Source: Streptococcus anginosus (GTDB lineage Bacteria; Bacillota; Bacilli; Lactobacillales; Streptococcaceae). From it: a DNA stretch of 64,000 nucleotides. The position numbers were made by a program, and so were the translations under genes. Under the pieces are notes generated by a model. That model worked only from the letters and a program-made list of their open reading frames with translations, was not told the DNA's origin and searched no databases. Shown here in pieces: positions 8,617 through 19,129 of this stretch (positions are counted from its first letter, which is position 1; each line of letters begins with the position of its first letter). Location of the stretch: NCBI RefSeq assembly GCF_001697145.1, contig NZ_CP012719.1, positions 1,150,501 through 1,214,500 of the forward strand, in the 5' to 3' direction.

Positions 8617-9399
8617 TTATGATAAAATTTCTGCTAAATTTGCAATCATATCTTTTAATTGTTTTTCAAGAATTTCAGGGCTAGCAGTAATGCTCATTAG
8701 TAAAGTATTTAAAGATTGCTCAAATTGATTAGGAAGAAGGTTCGCATGCGCTGCTGCATATGATATCATTCTCTTCTCGCCGGGGTGGGTCAATTCATTA
8801 ACTGCAAAAATGATGTCAAAATAGGATTCTAAAAAGGCTGCTACACGATGATTGACACTGACAAAGTCTTTTCGTTTTGCTGCTTTTAAAATCTGCATAT
8901 CGTAGGACGGCAAATGTCCGGTTAACAAACTAAAATTTCGTGAAATGATATTGTCTTTTAATTTTTGAGGAAAAGGAATGTCAAACCGTTTTTTCAATTT
9001 TCCGAACTCTCCATTAGCATCATAAAGAATCTTGCAGGTTTTTAAATTGTGCCAAAAGCAAGTGGTGTAGCCATTTCCTGCTTGGTGCTTTTCGACAACA
9101 TTTTCAATATCTCGCGCAAAATCACGAATATTCCGATAAAGAATATCAATATCAATGCCATTATTTAAGGTACAGTCGTCTTCCAATTCCCAAAATTGAT
9201 TGCTTATTTCCATATAAGAACAATATTGGGTCAAAATCAACTTCCGACTGTCTTCATCTGGAATGCTCGTGCAGTAAATATATAAATCATAGTCCGAAGT
9301 CTCATCATAAGTTTCTCCGCTACGAGATCCGCCTAAGGCAATCGCTATCACTTCTGGTAAATTGGAAAATGCTTTCCAAAGTTGTGTAAAAACTGTCAT
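8617..9399 (-). CDS. nucleotidyltransferase-fold protein (DUF4037-like)
   Basis: 260 residues. The N-terminus has the Pol-beta nucleotidyltransferase signature ALGGSRSGETYDETSDYDLYIY (about 21-42), with the GS motif and the D-x-D metal ligands. The helical C-terminal half (about 130-260) resembles DUF4037, often annotated as an aminoglycoside-adenylyltransferase-like domain. Reaction and substrate are unknown. It is a single gene on the minus strand with AGGAGAAA before the start, between the GNAT gene and pheT. It could act on a small molecule or tRNA; drug resistance should not be assumed. Confidence 0.75.
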   Translation of the reverse strand: MTVFTQLWKAFSNLPEVIAIALGGSRSGETYDETSDYDLYIYCTSIPDEDSRKLILTQYCSYMEISNQFWELEDDCTLNNGIDIDILYRNIRDFARDIENVVEKHQAGNGYTTCFWHNLKTCKILYDANGEFGKLKKRFDIPFPQKLKDNIISRNFSLLTGHLPSYDMQILKAAKRKDFVSVNHRVAAFLESYFDIIFAVNELTHPGEKRMISYAAAHANLLPNQFEQSLNTLLMSITASPEILEKQLKDMIANLAEILS

Positions 9400-9450
9400 T
9401 TTCTCCTCCGATATAAAACTTTTCCTTATTATACATTATATTACTACAAG

Positions 9451-9480
9451 AAAAAACTCCTAAACTTCAATTTAGGAGCT
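9451..9480 (-). terminator. pheT terminator
   Basis: On the minus strand AGCTCCTAAA, loop TTGAAG, TTTAGGAG, then TTTTTT. It lies 10 bp downstream of the pheT stop. Confidence 0.8.
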
Positions 9481-9489
9481 TTTCATGTC

Positions 9490-11895
9490 TTACCGCACTT
9501 CTGCACCAATCGTTACTTCAAGAGACTTTTGGATTTTTTCCATATAACGAGCTACTTCCTCATCTTCCAGAGTATCCTCTGGATTTTGGAAAGTTAAGGT
9601 GTAAGCCATTGATTTCATGCCGAGTCCCAGTTTTTCACCTGAGAAGACGTCAAATAATTTGATATCTGTCAAGCGTTTCACACCAGCAGCCTCAATAGCT
9701 TCAACGACTTCTTTGTGACTGATTTCTGCTTTCAGAAGCAGTGCTATATCACGTGTTACAGCTGGGAATTTGGTAATTTCTACAAATGGTTTTGCTGGTT
9801 GCATTACTTGTTCAATCGCTGTCAAGTTGATTTCTGCTACATACGTTTCTGGGATATTATAATCCTTAGCAGTTACTGGATGAACTTGACCGACAAAACC
9901 AACGACTTGTCCGTCTAGTGAAATAGTCGCTGTACGACCTGGGTGCATACCAGCTAATGCTTGTGTCGCTGTGTACTCTACTTTTAGACCCAGACGGTCA
10001 AAAAGTGCTTCCAAAATTCCTTTTGCATAAAAGAAATCAACTGGTACAGCTGGAGTTTGAAAATCCTTTTCAGTAACCAAACCTGTCAAAGCAAAGGCAA
10101 AGCTGTTGATTTCAGTTGGCAATTCTTCCTGTGGATTCCCCGTTTGCTCGAAGACTTTTCCGATTTCATACAGAGCCAAGTCCTTATTTTTACGTGCTAC
10201 ATTATAGGCAACAGTATCCAAAATGCCAGCTACCATATTTTGACGAAGAACGCTGCGATCTACTGTCATCGGCCACATCAGCTCTGTCAAGTTACTTGGA
10301 TTAGTGCTAAATTGCACAGCTTTTTCAGGAGTAGTCAAAGCATAGGTGATAACTTCTATCAAACCAGCACCTTCTGCAACTGTACGAACTTTGCGACGAA
10401 GTTTTTGGGTTTCTGTCAATTGACCAGCTGTTCCGTCACCTTTTGGAAGAGTTGCTGGTAATTTATCATAACCATAGATACGCGCAATTTCCTCATAAAG
10501 GTCTGCTTCAATGTGAATATCCCAACGGCGACGTGGTACGCTGACTGTGAATTTCTCTGCATCGCCAGTAAGACCAAAACCAAGGCGACGGAAAACATCT
10601 TCAATATCTATATAGGTTAATTCCGTTCCAAGTACACGATTGACATCTGATAATGTTGAAACAACTTCAACATCTGATGTGTCTAATTGACCCGCTGAGA
10701 CGATACCGGCTTGTACCGTTGCACCTGCAAGATCTGCAATCATGCTAGCCGCAGCATCTAGAGCTTCTGTTACTGTCGCTAGGTTAATTCCTTTTTCAAA
10801 GCGAGAGGATGATTCTGAACGAAGATTGAGACGTCCGCTCGTCTTACGAATGGAAGTTCCGTCAAAAACTGCTGCTTCAAGCACTACACGCCTTGATTGA
10901 GAAGAAATTTCCGTTGCAGCTCCACCCATGACACCAGCAAGAGCGACTGGCTTATCTGCTACCGCAATCACAAGATCGCTCGTTTCTAATTCGCGCTCTT
11001 CATCATCAAGAGTTACTAATTTTTCACCCGCACGCGCTTCGCGCACCACAATTTGATTGCCCTCAAAAGTATCTAAATCAAAGGCGTGCATTGGTTGTCC
11101 AAAGTAAAGTAGAATATAATTTGTCACATCTACTACATTGTTGATAGGACGAATCCCTGCATTCATAAGCAGATTTTGAAGCCATTGCGGACTTGGAGCA
11201 ATGGTTACATTTTCCAAAATACGTGCTGCATAAAAAGGAGCCTTGTCCGTTTCAATCGCAACAGAAAGTTGTTCTCCAGCTTGCTCTTGTGTTTCCAACA
11301 ACGGAAAATCTTTAAAATGAACCGACTTGTCGTAGATAGCCGCTACCTCATACGCTACTCCACGCATTGAAAGCGCATCTGCACGGTTCGGCGTGATAGA
11401 AAGCTCAATAATTTCATCATCCAAGTCAAGATAAGGAAAAACGGAATCCCCCGGTACAGCTTCTTCTGGCAAAATTTGAATACCGTCGGAAAATTCTTTT
11501 GGAACAACCGAGTCCGAAATGCCTAATTCTCCAAGGGAACAAATCATTCCAAGGGATTCTAACCCACGAATTTTTCCTTTTTTAATTTTGTAATTATCCG
11601 CAATGCGAGCTCCTGGAAGAGCTACCATAACCTTGATTCCTGCTCGTATATTTGGAGCACCGCAAACGATTTGTCGAAGCGCTTCTTCTCCAACATTCAC
11701 TTGACAGACATGGAGATGTGTTTCAGCTACATCTTCACAGCTAATCACTTCACCAACTACAATTTTTGACAATCCCTCAGCAGGAGAGCTGACCCCTTCT
11801 ACTTCAATCCCTGTCGTTGACATTTTTTCAGCTAATTCTTCACTTAGCACATCAACATCAACTAGTTCTTTTAACCATTTATAACTTACTAGCAT
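9490..11895 (-). CDS. pheT: phenylalanyl-tRNA synthetase beta subunit
   Basis: 801 residues, the full length of bacterial PheT. Domains in order: EMAP/tRNA-binding-like domain (about 40-150), B3/B4 editing domain (about 210-385, with [27 protein letters not shown]), B5 helix-turn-helix domain (about 405-480), catalytic-core-like module, and C-terminal FDX-ACB anticodon-binding domain (about 705-800). With PheS it forms the alpha2-beta2 enzyme that charges tRNA-Phe and hydrolyses Tyr-tRNA-Phe. It is third in the T-box-controlled unit pheS-GNAT-pheT, about 120 bp behind the acetyltransferase gene. Confidence 0.97.
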   Translation of the reverse strand: MLVSYKWLKELVDVDVLSEELAEKMSTTGIEVEGVSSPAEGLSKIVVGEVISCEDVAETHLHVCQVNVGEEALRQIVCGAPNIRAGIKVMVALPGARIADNYKIKKGKIRGLESLGMICSLGELGISDSVVPKEFSDGIQILPEEAVPGDSVFPYLDLDDEIIELSITPNRADALSMRGVAYEVAAIYDKSVHFKDFPLLETQEQAGEQLSVAIETDKAPFYAARILENVTIAPSPQWLQNLLMNAGIRPINNVVDVTNYILLYFGQPMHAFDLDTFEGNQIVVREARAGEKLVTLDDEERELETSDLVIAVADKPVALAGVMGGAATEISSQSRRVVLEAAVFDGTSIRKTSGRLNLRSESSSRFEKGINLATVTEALDAAASMIADLAGATVQAGIVSAGQLDTSDVEVVSTLSDVNRVLGTELTYIDIEDVFRRLGFGLTGDAEKFTVSVPRRRWDIHIEADLYEEIARIYGYDKLPATLPKGDGTAGQLTETQKLRRKVRTVAEGAGLIEVITYALTTPEKAVQFSTNPSNLTELMWPMTVDRSVLRQNMVAGILDTVAYNVARKNKDLALYEIGKVFEQTGNPQEELPTEINSFAFALTGLVTEKDFQTPAVPVDFFYAKGILEALFDRLGLKVEYTATQALAGMHPGRTATISLDGQVVGFVGQVHPVTAKDYNIPETYVAEINLTAIEQVMQPAKPFVEITKFPAVTRDIALLLKAEISHKEVVEAIEAAGVKRLTDIKLFDVFSGEKLGLGMKSMAYTLTFQNPEDTLEDEEVARYMEKIQKSLEVTIGAEVR

Positions 11896-11977
11896 AATTC
11901 ATCTATATGAGTGCATAGAAATCTTTGAGAACTATTGTTTCTGCTCAAAAATTTTGCCTCATATTACTTCCTTTCTT

Positions 11978-12003
11978 TTTGAAGCTGGGACAAGTGCCCA
12001 AGC
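11978..12003 (-). repeat. short GGGAC/GTCCC-type hairpin between the GNAT gene and pheT
   Basis: GCTGGGAC...GTGCCCAAGC can fold into a short stem, resembling the tail hairpin of the intergenic repeat at 6902-6921. It may slow transcription into pheT but lacks a good T-run. Confidence 0.35.
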
Positions 12004-12018
12004 CAAGTGCTTTTTCGC

Positions 12019-12546
12019 TTAATTTAATTCTTTCCGAATGAGCCAGTCAATATCAACCGTTTCACCAGTCGCATACTCATGCTCACTAAAACGTTCAAAA
12101 CCATATTTAAAGTAAAAGTTTTGCGCTTTGAAATTCTTTTCCCAAACACCTAGCCAAATCCACGAAAACTTTCGTTTAGTAGCTTCTTGCATGGCAAAAT
12201 TAAACATTTCCTTGCCAAAGCCCTGTCCTTGATAAGGTTTCAAAACATAAATCCGATGAACCTCAAAAGCATTCTCCATTGAGTGTTCTGATTCTACTGG
12301 CTCAGTCTGTGCTTGCCCCCAGTTAAATTTGAGAAAGCCAACAATCTTTTCTTTCTCATCTAGTGCAAAATAAGTCTCCGACTCTACTTGCGCCAAATCC
12401 TTCTGAATCTGCTCAAGGGAGAGTTCATGAGTAAAATAATCTTGCATATCTTTCACTTTGATATAAGGGCCGAAAGTTTCTTGATAAGTTTGCACTTCCA
12501 GTTCTCGTAGAACTTCAACCTGTCCTTCTTTTACTTTTACTAACAT
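12019..12546 (-). CDS. GNAT-family acetyltransferase inside the pheS-pheT unit
   Basis: 175 residues. The GNAT acetyl-CoA motif is VHRIYVLKPYQGQGFGKEMFNFAMQEATKRKFSWIWLGVWEKNFKAQNFYFKYGFERF (about 95-155), with Q-G-Q-G-F-G as the pyrophosphate loop. The N-terminal part resembles SpeG/PaiA-type acetyltransferases that act on polyamines or small amines, but the substrate is not certain. It sits 5 bp after pheS and before pheT and so shares the T-box control. The ribosome site is weak, so translation may be coupled to pheS. An acetyltransferase between pheS and pheT recurs in streptococci. Confidence 0.88.
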   Translation of the reverse strand: MLVKVKEGQVEVLRELEVQTYQETFGPYIKVKDMQDYFTHELSLEQIQKDLAQVESETYFALDEKEKIVGFLKFNWGQAQTEPVESEHSMENAFEVHRIYVLKPYQGQGFGKEMFNFAMQEATKRKFSWIWLGVWEKNFKAQNFYFKYGFERFSEHEYATGETVDIDWLIRKELN

Positions 12547-12551
12547 AGCAT

Positions 12552-13598
12552 TTATTTAAATTGTTCTGAAAAACGAACATCACCTTGATAGAAGCCACGA
12601 ATATCATTGATACCGTAGCGCAGCATAGCCACCCGTTCTTGACCCAGTCCAAAAGCAAAGCCAGAATAAACATCAGCATCAATGCCACTCATTTCAAGGA
12701 CACGAGGGTGCACCATTCCAGCTCCCATAATTTCAATCCAGCCAGTCTTTTTGCAAACATTGCATCCTTGCCCACCGCATTTAAAGCAAGAAACATCCAC
12801 CTCAACAGACGGCTCTGTAAATGGGAAATAAGACGGACGCAGACGAATACTGCGGTCTTCTCCAAACATTTTTTGCACAATGAGCTGCAATGTTCCTTGA
12901 AGGTCTGCCATAGAAATATTTTTCCCGACAACCAAACCTTCGATTTGGTGGAACTGGTGAGAATGCGTCGCATCGTCCGTATCCCGTCGGAACACACGCC
13001 CTGGCGAGATCATTTTCAGAGGACCTTTAGAAAAATCATGAGCGTCCATAGCACGAGCTTGAACTGGGCTGGTGTGAGTACGCAGCAAAATTTCTTCTGT
13101 AATGTAGAAAGTATCCTGCATGTCACGCGCTGGGTGGTCTTTTGGCAAATTCATCCGCTCAAAGTTGTAATAGTCTGTTTCAACTTCAAAACCATCTACG
13201 ACTTGATAGCCCATACCGATAAAAATATCTTCAATTTCTTCACTTGTTTGGCTAAGAACATGACGATTCCCAGCAGGAATTTTCCGACCAGGAAGGGTGA
13301 CATCTACTGACTCCCTCGCCAACTGATTAGCAACTTTTTGCTCTTCTAGTAGCTTTGCAGATTCTTCAAAAGCAGCGGTCAAAATATCTCGTGCTTCATT
13401 GACATGCTTCCCGATAATCGGACGCATATCGGCAGAGACGTCTTTCATTCCTTTTAAAATCTCTGTTAAAGAGCCTTTTTTCCCAAGAACAGAAACTCGT
13501 AGATTTTGCATTTCTTTTTCATTTTCAGTCGAGATTTTTTTCAACGACGCCAGCGTTTCTTCTCTAAGCTTATTTAATTGTTCTTCAATGGTTGACAT
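12552..13598 (-). CDS. pheS: phenylalanyl-tRNA synthetase alpha subunit
   Basis: 348 residues, the usual length. The N-terminal coiled-coil arm (about 1-90) contacts tRNA. The class II catalytic core carries motif 2 ([21 protein letters not shown], about 203-223), the conserved cysteine-rich strand [22 protein letters not shown], and motif 3 ([18 protein letters not shown], about 315-332). It attaches phenylalanine to tRNA-Phe together with PheT. The start at 13598 has GGAGGAATT just upstream, at the end of the T-box leader. Confidence 0.97.
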   Translation of the reverse strand: MSTIEEQLNKLREETLASLKKISTENEKEMQNLRVSVLGKKGSLTEILKGMKDVSADMRPIIGKHVNEARDILTAAFEESAKLLEEQKVANQLARESVDVTLPGRKIPAGNRHVLSQTSEEIEDIFIGMGYQVVDGFEVETDYYNFERMNLPKDHPARDMQDTFYITEEILLRTHTSPVQARAMDAHDFSKGPLKMISPGRVFRRDTDDATHSHQFHQIEGLVVGKNISMADLQGTLQLIVQKMFGEDRSIRLRPSYFPFTEPSVEVDVSCFKCGGQGCNVCKKTGWIEIMGAGMVHPRVLEMSGIDADVYSGFAFGLGQERVAMLRYGINDIRGFYQGDVRFSEQFK

Positions 13599-13614
13599 AA
13601 TTCCTCCAAATATA

Positions 13615-13812
13615 AAAACCGCATGCCAAACTCCATAAGCGGAGCGTTGACACGCGGTACCATCCGTTTTTATCTGGTTTCCCAGACCTTAATTCTCAAT
13701 CCTATTGCAAGTGAATTCACCTAGTTTTCATCTAAAGAGCTCTCAGTCTCTGGCTCTTCTCCCTGTCAAACTTCCCCTAAGCTACTAGTCTTGCGGAATC
13801 TTATTTAATTAG
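13615..13812 (-). promoter_or_regulatory. phenylalanine T-box riboswitch leader of pheS-GNAT-pheT
   Basis: On the minus strand the leader contains the T-box core GGATGGTACCGCG (13665-13653), which pairs with the free CCA end of uncharged tRNA. The specifier is UUC (Phe) at 13715-13713, in a GGTGAATTCAC context on the 3' side of stem I. The overlapping terminator runs from about 13656 to 13615: CCGCGTG...CTCC, loop, GGAG...CATGCGG, then TTTTTAT. When tRNA-Phe is uncharged the antiterminator forms and the operon is transcribed. Confidence 0.93.
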
Positions 13813-13817
13813 TTGAT

Positions 13818-13846
13818 ATTATACCAAATTTTATAGGACTTGTAAA
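13818..13846 (-). promoter_or_regulatory. promoter of the pheS T-box leader
   Basis: Minus-strand TTTACA (13846-13841), a 17-bp spacer ending in TGG, and TATAAT (13823-13818): a good -35 plus extended -10. Confidence 0.8.
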
Positions 13847-13903
13847 TAGACCTTGTTTAAAAATGCAATCACACTTGACACACATTACAGGCAGTAGTCA
13901 ATT

Positions 13904-15769
13904 CTATACTAACTCACTCAAGTATTCGTAGCGCTCATATTTCTCCAAAAGCAAATCATTTTTAGCATCCAACTCTTTTTGGAGTTCAGCGAGCCGACCG
14001 AAGTCCGAAGCATATTCCTGCATTTCCCCCTCAATAGCTGCAATTTTCTCCTCAAGCTTCTCTATATCTCCCTCAATAGATTCCCATTCCTGTTTTTCAA
14101 AGTAACTTAAGCGCTTCTTTTCCTCTCGCACTTTAGTTACTTTTTCCTTTTCCGACTTTTGGGAAATAGCAGAGCTCTCTAGCTCAAATGCCTTTTCATC
14201 CAGATAATCAGTATAATTACCGAAATATTCTCTGATAGTTCCCTCTTCAAAGGCTAAAATCTTATCTGCTACTTTATCAAGGAAATACCGATCGTGACTA
14301 ACAGTAATAACTGGGCCGGCAAAGCTTTGCAAAAAATTTTCCAGCACCGTTAATGTCGCAATATCTAAGTCATTAGTCGGCTCATCCAACAGCAAAACAT
14401 TCGGCTTTTCCAACAATAACTTGAGAAGATAGAGCCGCTTTTTCTCTCCTCCGGACAATTTTTCAATCAAAGTTCCATGAGTGGAGCGAGGAAAGAGAAA
14501 TTGTTCCAACAGCTCAGCAATAGATGTCGTCCCCGCAGATGTCTTAACTTCTTCTGCGACTTCCTGCAAGAAATTAATAACGCGTTTGGATTCGTCCAAT
14601 CCTTCAATTTGCTGTGAGAAATAAGCCACACGAACCGTCTCACCAATGATCAATTGACCAGATTGAGGTGCTAATTTCCCAGCAATTAGATTGAGCAAGG
14701 TAGATTTTCCAACACCATTATCCCCCACAATCCCAATCCGATCTTTATTTTGAACTAACAAATTGAAATGAGAAAGAATCTTCTTGTCACCATAAGCAAA
14801 GTCCACATCTTTAAATTCAATCACTTTCTTCCCAATCCGACTGGTCTCGAAATTCATTTCTAAGTCTGTCTGAATCGCTTGATCAGATAAATCCTTTTTC
14901 AAATCTTGAAAACGATTGATTCGAGCTTGCTGCTTGGTTGCTCTGGCCTGTGGCTGGCGACGCATCCAGGACAATTCCTGCTTATAAAGTTGCTGCTTTT
15001 TATGGAGAAGGGCAGCATCTCGCTCGTCTTGTTCTGCCTTCAAACGGACATAATCTTGATAATTTCCTTGATATTCAAGCAAATCTCCGCTGTCCAATTC
15101 AAAAATCCGCGTCGAAACATGATCTAGAAAATAGCGGTCATGGGTAATGAAAAGAACCGTTTTTTTGGAATTCTTCAAAAAATTCGTCAGCCATTCGATA
15201 CTATCAATATCCAAATGGTTTGTCGGCTCATCAAGGAGCAATAAGTCATCGTCTCCTAACAAGACTTGCGCCAATTGCACGCGCCGTCGTAACCCCCCCG
15301 ACAGGTCGCCGACCTTAGCAGATAAGTCGTTCAAACCTAGCTTCGACAAAACAGTCTTAACTTGACTTTCAATTTCCCAAGCTTGAAGAGCATCCATTTC
15401 AGCAATAATTTTCTCTAAACGAGATTGATTGCTTTCATCATAGTTAGACAGCAATAGCTCATACTCACGAATGAGCTGCATTTCTCGCAGATTGCTAGAT
15501 AAAACCGTATCTAGTACCGTTTTGTCGTCATCAAAGTGCGGTTCTTGGGTTAAGTAGCCAATCTTATAGCCCGATTTAGCAGAAAAAGGATTGACATCCC
15601 CGTCAAATCCAGATTTTCCAGACAGGACATTCAAAAGAGTCGTTTTTCCAGTTCCATTGACCCCAATCAAGCCAACCCGATCCAAACCATGAATAATAAA
15701 GGAAATATTTTTAAAAACAGTCTTATCTCCCACCGTTTTAGTCAACTTTTCAACAATAAAGTCACTCAT
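13904..15769 (-). CDS. ABC-F family ATPase (Uup-like)
   Basis: 621 residues with two complete ATP-binding cassettes and no membrane segment. Cassette 1: Walker [10 protein letters not shown] (about 37-45), signature [13 protein letters not shown], Walker [13 protein letters not shown]. The linker (about 235-320) is the basic interdomain helix. Cassette 2: Walker [10 protein letters not shown], signature [13 protein letters not shown], Walker [12 protein letters not shown]. The C-terminal 65 residues form a coiled coil as in Uup. ABC-F proteins act on the ribosome, relieving stalling or giving antibiotic protection. The chromosomal context (4-nt overlap with cca) favours a housekeeping role over drug resistance. 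Confidence 0.92.
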   Translation of the reverse strand: MSDFIVEKLTKTVGDKTVFKNISFIIHGLDRVGLIGVNGTGKTTLLNVLSGKSGFDGDVNPFSAKSGYKIGYLTQEPHFDDDKTVLDTVLSSNLREMQLIREYELLLSNYDESNQSRLEKIIAEMDALQAWEIESQVKTVLSKLGLNDLSAKVGDLSGGLRRRVQLAQVLLGDDDLLLLDEPTNHLDIDSIEWLTNFLKNSKKTVLFITHDRYFLDHVSTRIFELDSGDLLEYQGNYQDYVRLKAEQDERDAALLHKKQQLYKQELSWMRRQPQARATKQQARINRFQDLKKDLSDQAIQTDLEMNFETSRIGKKVIEFKDVDFAYGDKKILSHFNLLVQNKDRIGIVGDNGVGKSTLLNLIAGKLAPQSGQLIIGETVRVAYFSQQIEGLDESKRVINFLQEVAEEVKTSAGTTSIAELLEQFLFPRSTHGTLIEKLSGGEKKRLYLLKLLLEKPNVLLLDEPTNDLDIATLTVLENFLQSFAGPVITVSHDRYFLDKVADKILAFEEGTIREYFGNYTDYLDEKAFELESSAISQKSEKEKVTKVREEKKRLSYFEKQEWESIEGDIEKLEEKIAAIEGEMQEYASDFGRLAELQKELDAKNDLLLEKYERYEYLSELV

Positions 15770-16965
15770 CTTCTCTCCTCTACAAAAGCTAAAATAGCCT
15801 CCAGACGGTTGTCCAAGACACCATTCACAATAGCTGTCTCAATCTCAGTCAAGAGCTGTCCTAAAGCAGGCCCCGGCTTAAAGCCAAATTCTTTGATTAA
15901 CAGACCACCATTGACGACAATTTCATGTTTATCATGAATCGTTAGTGAATCATAAGTAGAATGAATTTTTTCAAAATCAACCGCTAATCCCTGTGCTTGA
16001 CGAATTTCTTCTGCTTGTATCATCAGGTCCAGTTCAAAACGATAGCATTCTTCCTTATCCAGAAAATGCCTTTGGCGGATATTATAAATCGTGACAATTT
16101 GCTCTACGCGCTTTTGAAATTCATTTGAAGTTTTCCAATGTTTGAGGAATTTTTTAACATTATTTACTTGAAGAGCCATTAAAAGAGTAGCCCAGGCTTG
16201 CTCTGAACTCGTAAATTGAAAATCTACTTTAATATCAAACATTGTTTTCAATTGTGATTGGCTGCTGCGCATGTCAGGTAAATAGTCCGTTGCACCACTG
16301 GCAAGCAGACTTTTCAATCCTTTACGCCAATAAGACGCTGTCAGTAGTTTGTCAAATTCAATGAAAGTTCGCTCCACAGAAATTTTTTTTAATAGTGGCG
16401 CACACATTTTCATAGCCTGAAATGTGTCTGTATCTAATGAAAAGCCTAAGGATGCCTGAAAACGAAATCCTCGCATAATGCGCAAGGCGTCTTCGTTGAA
16501 GCGTTCCGAAGGTGTTCCTACAGCACGTAAGATCTGCTGTTTCAGATCATCCAACCCTTCAAATAAATCAATCACATTCCCTGCTTCATCCAAAGCCAAA
16601 GCATTGATCGTGAAATCGCGCCGTTTTAAATCTTCTTTTAGAGAACGAACAAACGTGACATGGCTAGGTCTGCGATAGTCTACATAGATATCCTCTGTCC
16701 GAAAAGTCGTCACTTCATATTCATGATTGTCCTCTAAGACTAAAACTGTCCCATGCTCAATTCCGACATCAATCGTTCGCTCAAAAATACGTTTGGTTTC
16801 TTCTGGATAACTAGAACTTGCAATATCCACATCATGAATCGGTCGATTCAATAAAGCATCGCGGACTGAACCACCGACAAAATACGCTTCAAAGCCGGCA
16901 TTCTTAATCTTCTTTAATACTGGTAAAGCCTCCTGAAATTCAGAAGGCAGATTTTCTAATCTCAT
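15766..16965 (-). CDS. cca: CCA-adding tRNA nucleotidyltransferase (class II)
   Basis: 399 residues. It adds or repairs the 3' CCA end of tRNAs. The N-terminal catalytic domain has [24 protein letters not shown] (about 28-51), giving the GGSVRD and DxD metal motifs. DYRRPSHV and [11 protein letters not shown] (about 112-122) follow, then the [16 protein letters not shown] motif that helps choose C or A. The helical body/tail binds tRNA. It overlaps dapB by 4 nt upstream and the ABC-F gene downstream, forming one operon. Confidence 0.96.
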   Translation of the reverse strand: MRLENLPSEFQEALPVLKKIKNAGFEAYFVGGSVRDALLNRPIHDVDIASSSYPEETKRIFERTIDVGIEHGTVLVLEDNHEYEVTTFRTEDIYVDYRRPSHVTFVRSLKEDLKRRDFTINALALDEAGNVIDLFEGLDDLKQQILRAVGTPSERFNEDALRIMRGFRFQASLGFSLDTDTFQAMKMCAPLLKKISVERTFIEFDKLLTASYWRKGLKSLLASGATDYLPDMRSSQSQLKTMFDIKVDFQFTSSEQAWATLLMALQVNNVKKFLKHWKTSNEFQKRVEQIVTIYNIRQRHFLDKEECYRFELDLMIQAEEIRQAQGLAVDFEKIHSTYDSLTIHDKHEIVVNGGLLIKEFGFKPGPALGQLLTEIETAIVNGVLDNRLEAILAFVEERR

Positions 16966-17729
16966 AATAAATATTCCAATCCGTAGACAAGCTCTTTTTT
17001 CTTGACCACTTCCTTAATACCTAAATTCACCCCCGTCATGAAAGACTTACGATCGTACGAATCATGACGAAGTGTCAGTCCTTCACCTTGACCGCCAAAG
17101 ATGACTTCTTGATGCGCCACCAAGCCTGGTAAACGAACCGAATGAATACGCATGCCGTCTATTTCTGCACCACGCGCTCCTTGTAATAACTCTTTTTCGT
17201 CCATTGCACCTTGATGCTTCTTGGGGCGAACCTTGCTGATCAATTCAGCTGTTTTAATCGCTGTGCCACTCGGCGCATCCTTTTTCTGATCATGATGTAA
17301 TTCAATGATTTCTACATCTGGAAAATATTTAGCTGCTTGCGTTGCAAATTGCATCAAAAGAACCGCTCCTACAGCAAAATTAGGAGCAATCAAGCCTCCT
17401 AGCTCTTTTTGCCGAGAAAACTCAACTAACTCTTTGATTTCATCCGATGTAAATCCAGTCGTTCCAACCACAGGTGCAAAACCATGCTCTAATGCAAAAC
17501 GAGTATTTTCATACGCCACCTTAGGAGTTGTAAAATCAACCCACACATCCGCTTCTACACCACTCAAATCTTCTTTCTGATTAAAAACGGGAACACCAGC
17601 TACTTCTTTTTCTGGAGTAAGTGGGTCAAGCAATCCAACGAGCTCTAATACAGGATCTTCTGTCACCATGTTATAAGCAGCTTGTCCCATTTTTCCTTTG
17701 AAACCAGCAATAATGACCTTTATACTCAT
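16962..17729 (-). CDS. dapB: 4-hydroxy-tetrahydrodipicolinate reductase
   Basis: 255 residues. It reduces the dihydrodipicolinate precursor in the diaminopimelate/lysine pathway with NAD(P)H. The nucleotide fold [16 protein letters not shown] is at the N-terminus. The family signature [20 protein letters not shown] (about 148-167) carries the catalytic His and Lys, and [29 protein letters not shown] is the conserved C-terminal half. The dapB-cca-ABC-F order, preceded by DegV and DUF1149 genes, is a typical streptococcal cluster. Lysine is needed for the peptidoglycan stem peptide. Confidence 0.96.
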   Translation of the reverse strand: MSIKVIIAGFKGKMGQAAYNMVTEDPVLELVGLLDPLTPEKEVAGVPVFNQKEDLSGVEADVWVDFTTPKVAYENTRFALEHGFAPVVGTTGFTSDEIKELVEFSRQKELGGLIAPNFAVGAVLLMQFATQAAKYFPDVEIIELHHDQKKDAPSGTAIKTAELISKVRPKKHQGAMDEKELLQGARGAEIDGMRIHSVRLPGLVAHQEVIFGGQGEGLTLRHDSYDRKSFMTGVNLGIKEVVKKKELVYGLEYLL

Positions 17730-17739
17730 GGAATTCTCC

Positions 17740-18588
17740 TTAAATAATCGGAATATAAGCTAAGGCAATACTTCCAGCACCCAGGTGAGTTCCAATCACA
17801 CTACCAAATGTCGCAATCGGAACCTCTCCGGAAACACCAGCTTCTAACAATAATTGATGTAAATGTTCTGCTTTTTCCAGTGCATTTCCATGAATAATCA
17901 TCACTTGGTAATTTCCTTGTGCAGTTTGCTCTTTGACAATCTCAATCAGGCGTTTCGTAGCTTTTTTCTCGGTACGAATCTTTTCATAAACCTCGATGAC
18001 GCCCTCGTCATTAAAGTAAAGAATTGGTTTGATACTGAGCAAGTTTCCCAGAATTGCAGCGCCGTTCGACAAACGGCCGCCCTTTACCAAATGATTTAAG
18101 TCATCTACCATGATAAAAGCGCCAATTCCCTTGATTTGAACGTCAAGATTGCTCAGAATTTGCTCAAACGCTAACCCTTGTTCAGCCCAGTTCAAAATAT
18201 GCTCCACCATCATTCCAAGTGGCGCACTTGTGATTTTTGAATCCGGAAAAGCAATTTCCAAACTTGGAAATTCATCTTTCAAATACTGGATATTTTGATA
18301 AAAACCAGAAATTCCACTCGATAAAAACAAACCAATGACATGAGTATAACCTTGTCCTTCTACTAAAGAAAGGATATTTACTAAGCTAGCAATACTCGGT
18401 TGGCTCGTTTTTGGCAATTCACTAGAAGCTGCCATTTTTCGATAAAATTCACTAGCAGAAAGATTTTTTCCTTCAATATACTCAACCCCGTCTATACTAA
18501 CGGGAATATCTAGGATAAATAAATGCTCATTTTCGATGACTTTGCTATCCAAATATGCTGACGAATCAGTAATTACGGCTAATTTCAT
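17740..18588 (-). CDS. DegV family fatty-acid-binding protein
   Basis: 282 residues, full DegV domain. Typical landmarks are the start [13 protein letters not shown] (about 2-14), the loop [12 protein letters not shown] that binds the fatty-acid carboxylate, the central [14 protein letters not shown], and the [35 protein letters not shown] segment. Members bind fatty acids, some acting as FakB partners of the FakA fatty-acid kinase; which lipid this one prefers cannot be read off. It is the second gene of the DUF1149-degV-dapB-cca unit, 3 bp behind DUF1149 and 10 bp before dapB. Confidence 0.93.
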   Translation of the reverse strand: MKLAVITDSSAYLDSKVIENEHLFILDIPVSIDGVEYIEGKNLSASEFYRKMAASSELPKTSQPSIASLVNILSLVEGQGYTHVIGLFLSSGISGFYQNIQYLKDEFPSLEIAFPDSKITSAPLGMMVEHILNWAEQGLAFEQILSNLDVQIKGIGAFIMVDDLNHLVKGGRLSNGAAILGNLLSIKPILYFNDEGVIEVYEKIRTEKKATKRLIEIVKEQTAQGNYQVMIIHGNALEKAEHLHQLLLEAGVSGEVPIATFGSVIGTHLGAGSIALAYIPII

Positions 18589-18591
18589 GCA

Positions 18592-18966
18592 TTAAAACTC
18601 CAAATTGATACCTGGTAAATCCAAGGCGATTTCTGTTACTTCATAGGTCAAACGATTTAAGACGGACAAACTTGGACGAGCAAGTTGTTCTACTTCGTCC
18701 TGCTCAAATTCACTTGGCTCATTGACAATTTGTCCCATAATATGATTGACTTGTGAGATTGTTCCACTAATTACAAAAGCATCAAAGACAATCATAAAAC
18801 TCACAATTACAACGATAGAAGTCACTTGTCCTTCTTGATCTTGATTTAATAATTGAAAATTGACATCCACTTTCGTTTCTGGCGTTCCGTTTTCTTTTTC
18901 CCACTCTAAATTACGTGCGTCATAGTGATATTGACTGACAAATTCTTTTTCGCGTTGTAATTCCAT
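18592..18966 (-). CDS. DUF1149 family protein
   Basis: 124 residues when started at the ATG at 18966 (MELQREKEFVSQYHYDARNLEWEKENG). A longer frame opens at a TTG five codons earlier, but that TTG is part of the Shine-Dalgarno sequence (GAGGAG), so the ATG is preferred. The protein has alternating strand and helix segments reminiscent of SecB-like folds reported for this family; the function is not established. It is first in the operon with degV, dapB, cca and the ABC-F gene. An extended -10 (TGTTATAAT on the minus strand, 18998-19006) lies about 30 nt upstream. Confidence 0.85.
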   Translation of the reverse strand: MELQREKEFVSQYHYDARNLEWEKENGTPETKVDVNFQLLNQDQEGQVTSIVVIVSFMIVFDAFVISGTISQVNHIMGQIVNEPSEFEQDEVEQLARPSLSVLNRLTYEVTEIALDLPGINLEF

Positions 18967-18997
18967 TTCATTTCTCCTCAAAATATGCGTTATTAAA

Positions 18998-19006
18998 ATT
19001 ATAACA
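18998..19006 (-). promoter_or_regulatory. extended -10 promoter of the DUF1149-degV-dapB-cca operon
   Basis: Minus-strand TGTTATAAT; a weak TAGTCA sits at -35 spacing (19026-19021). Confidence 0.55.
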
Positions 19007-19073
19007 TATTTTCCAGCGCCTGACTATTTTAATCAGTATGAAAATCATCTCCTTTCAATACTTTCTTTTAGAT

Positions 19074-19112
19074 TAAAAAAAGGAGCTGGAGAAATTTTTT
19101 TCCAACTCCTAG
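19074..19112 (-). terminator. fruA terminator
   Basis: On the minus strand AGGAGTTGGA (19110-19101) pairs with TCCAGCTCCT (19090-19081), followed by TTTTTT. It ends the fruRKA operon. Confidence 0.85.
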
Positions 19113-19129
19113 AACGATGAAACTCATCA

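Noticed and set aside
8423..8728. 101-codon plus-strand reading frame after the GNAT gene
   Set aside because: It reads through the terminator hairpin at 8572-8596 and into the complement of the nucleotidyltransferase gene, and it has no good ribosome site.
12585..13310. Long plus-strand frame opposite pheS
   Set aside because: A shadow of the strongly conserved pheS; no start signal and no recognisable protein.
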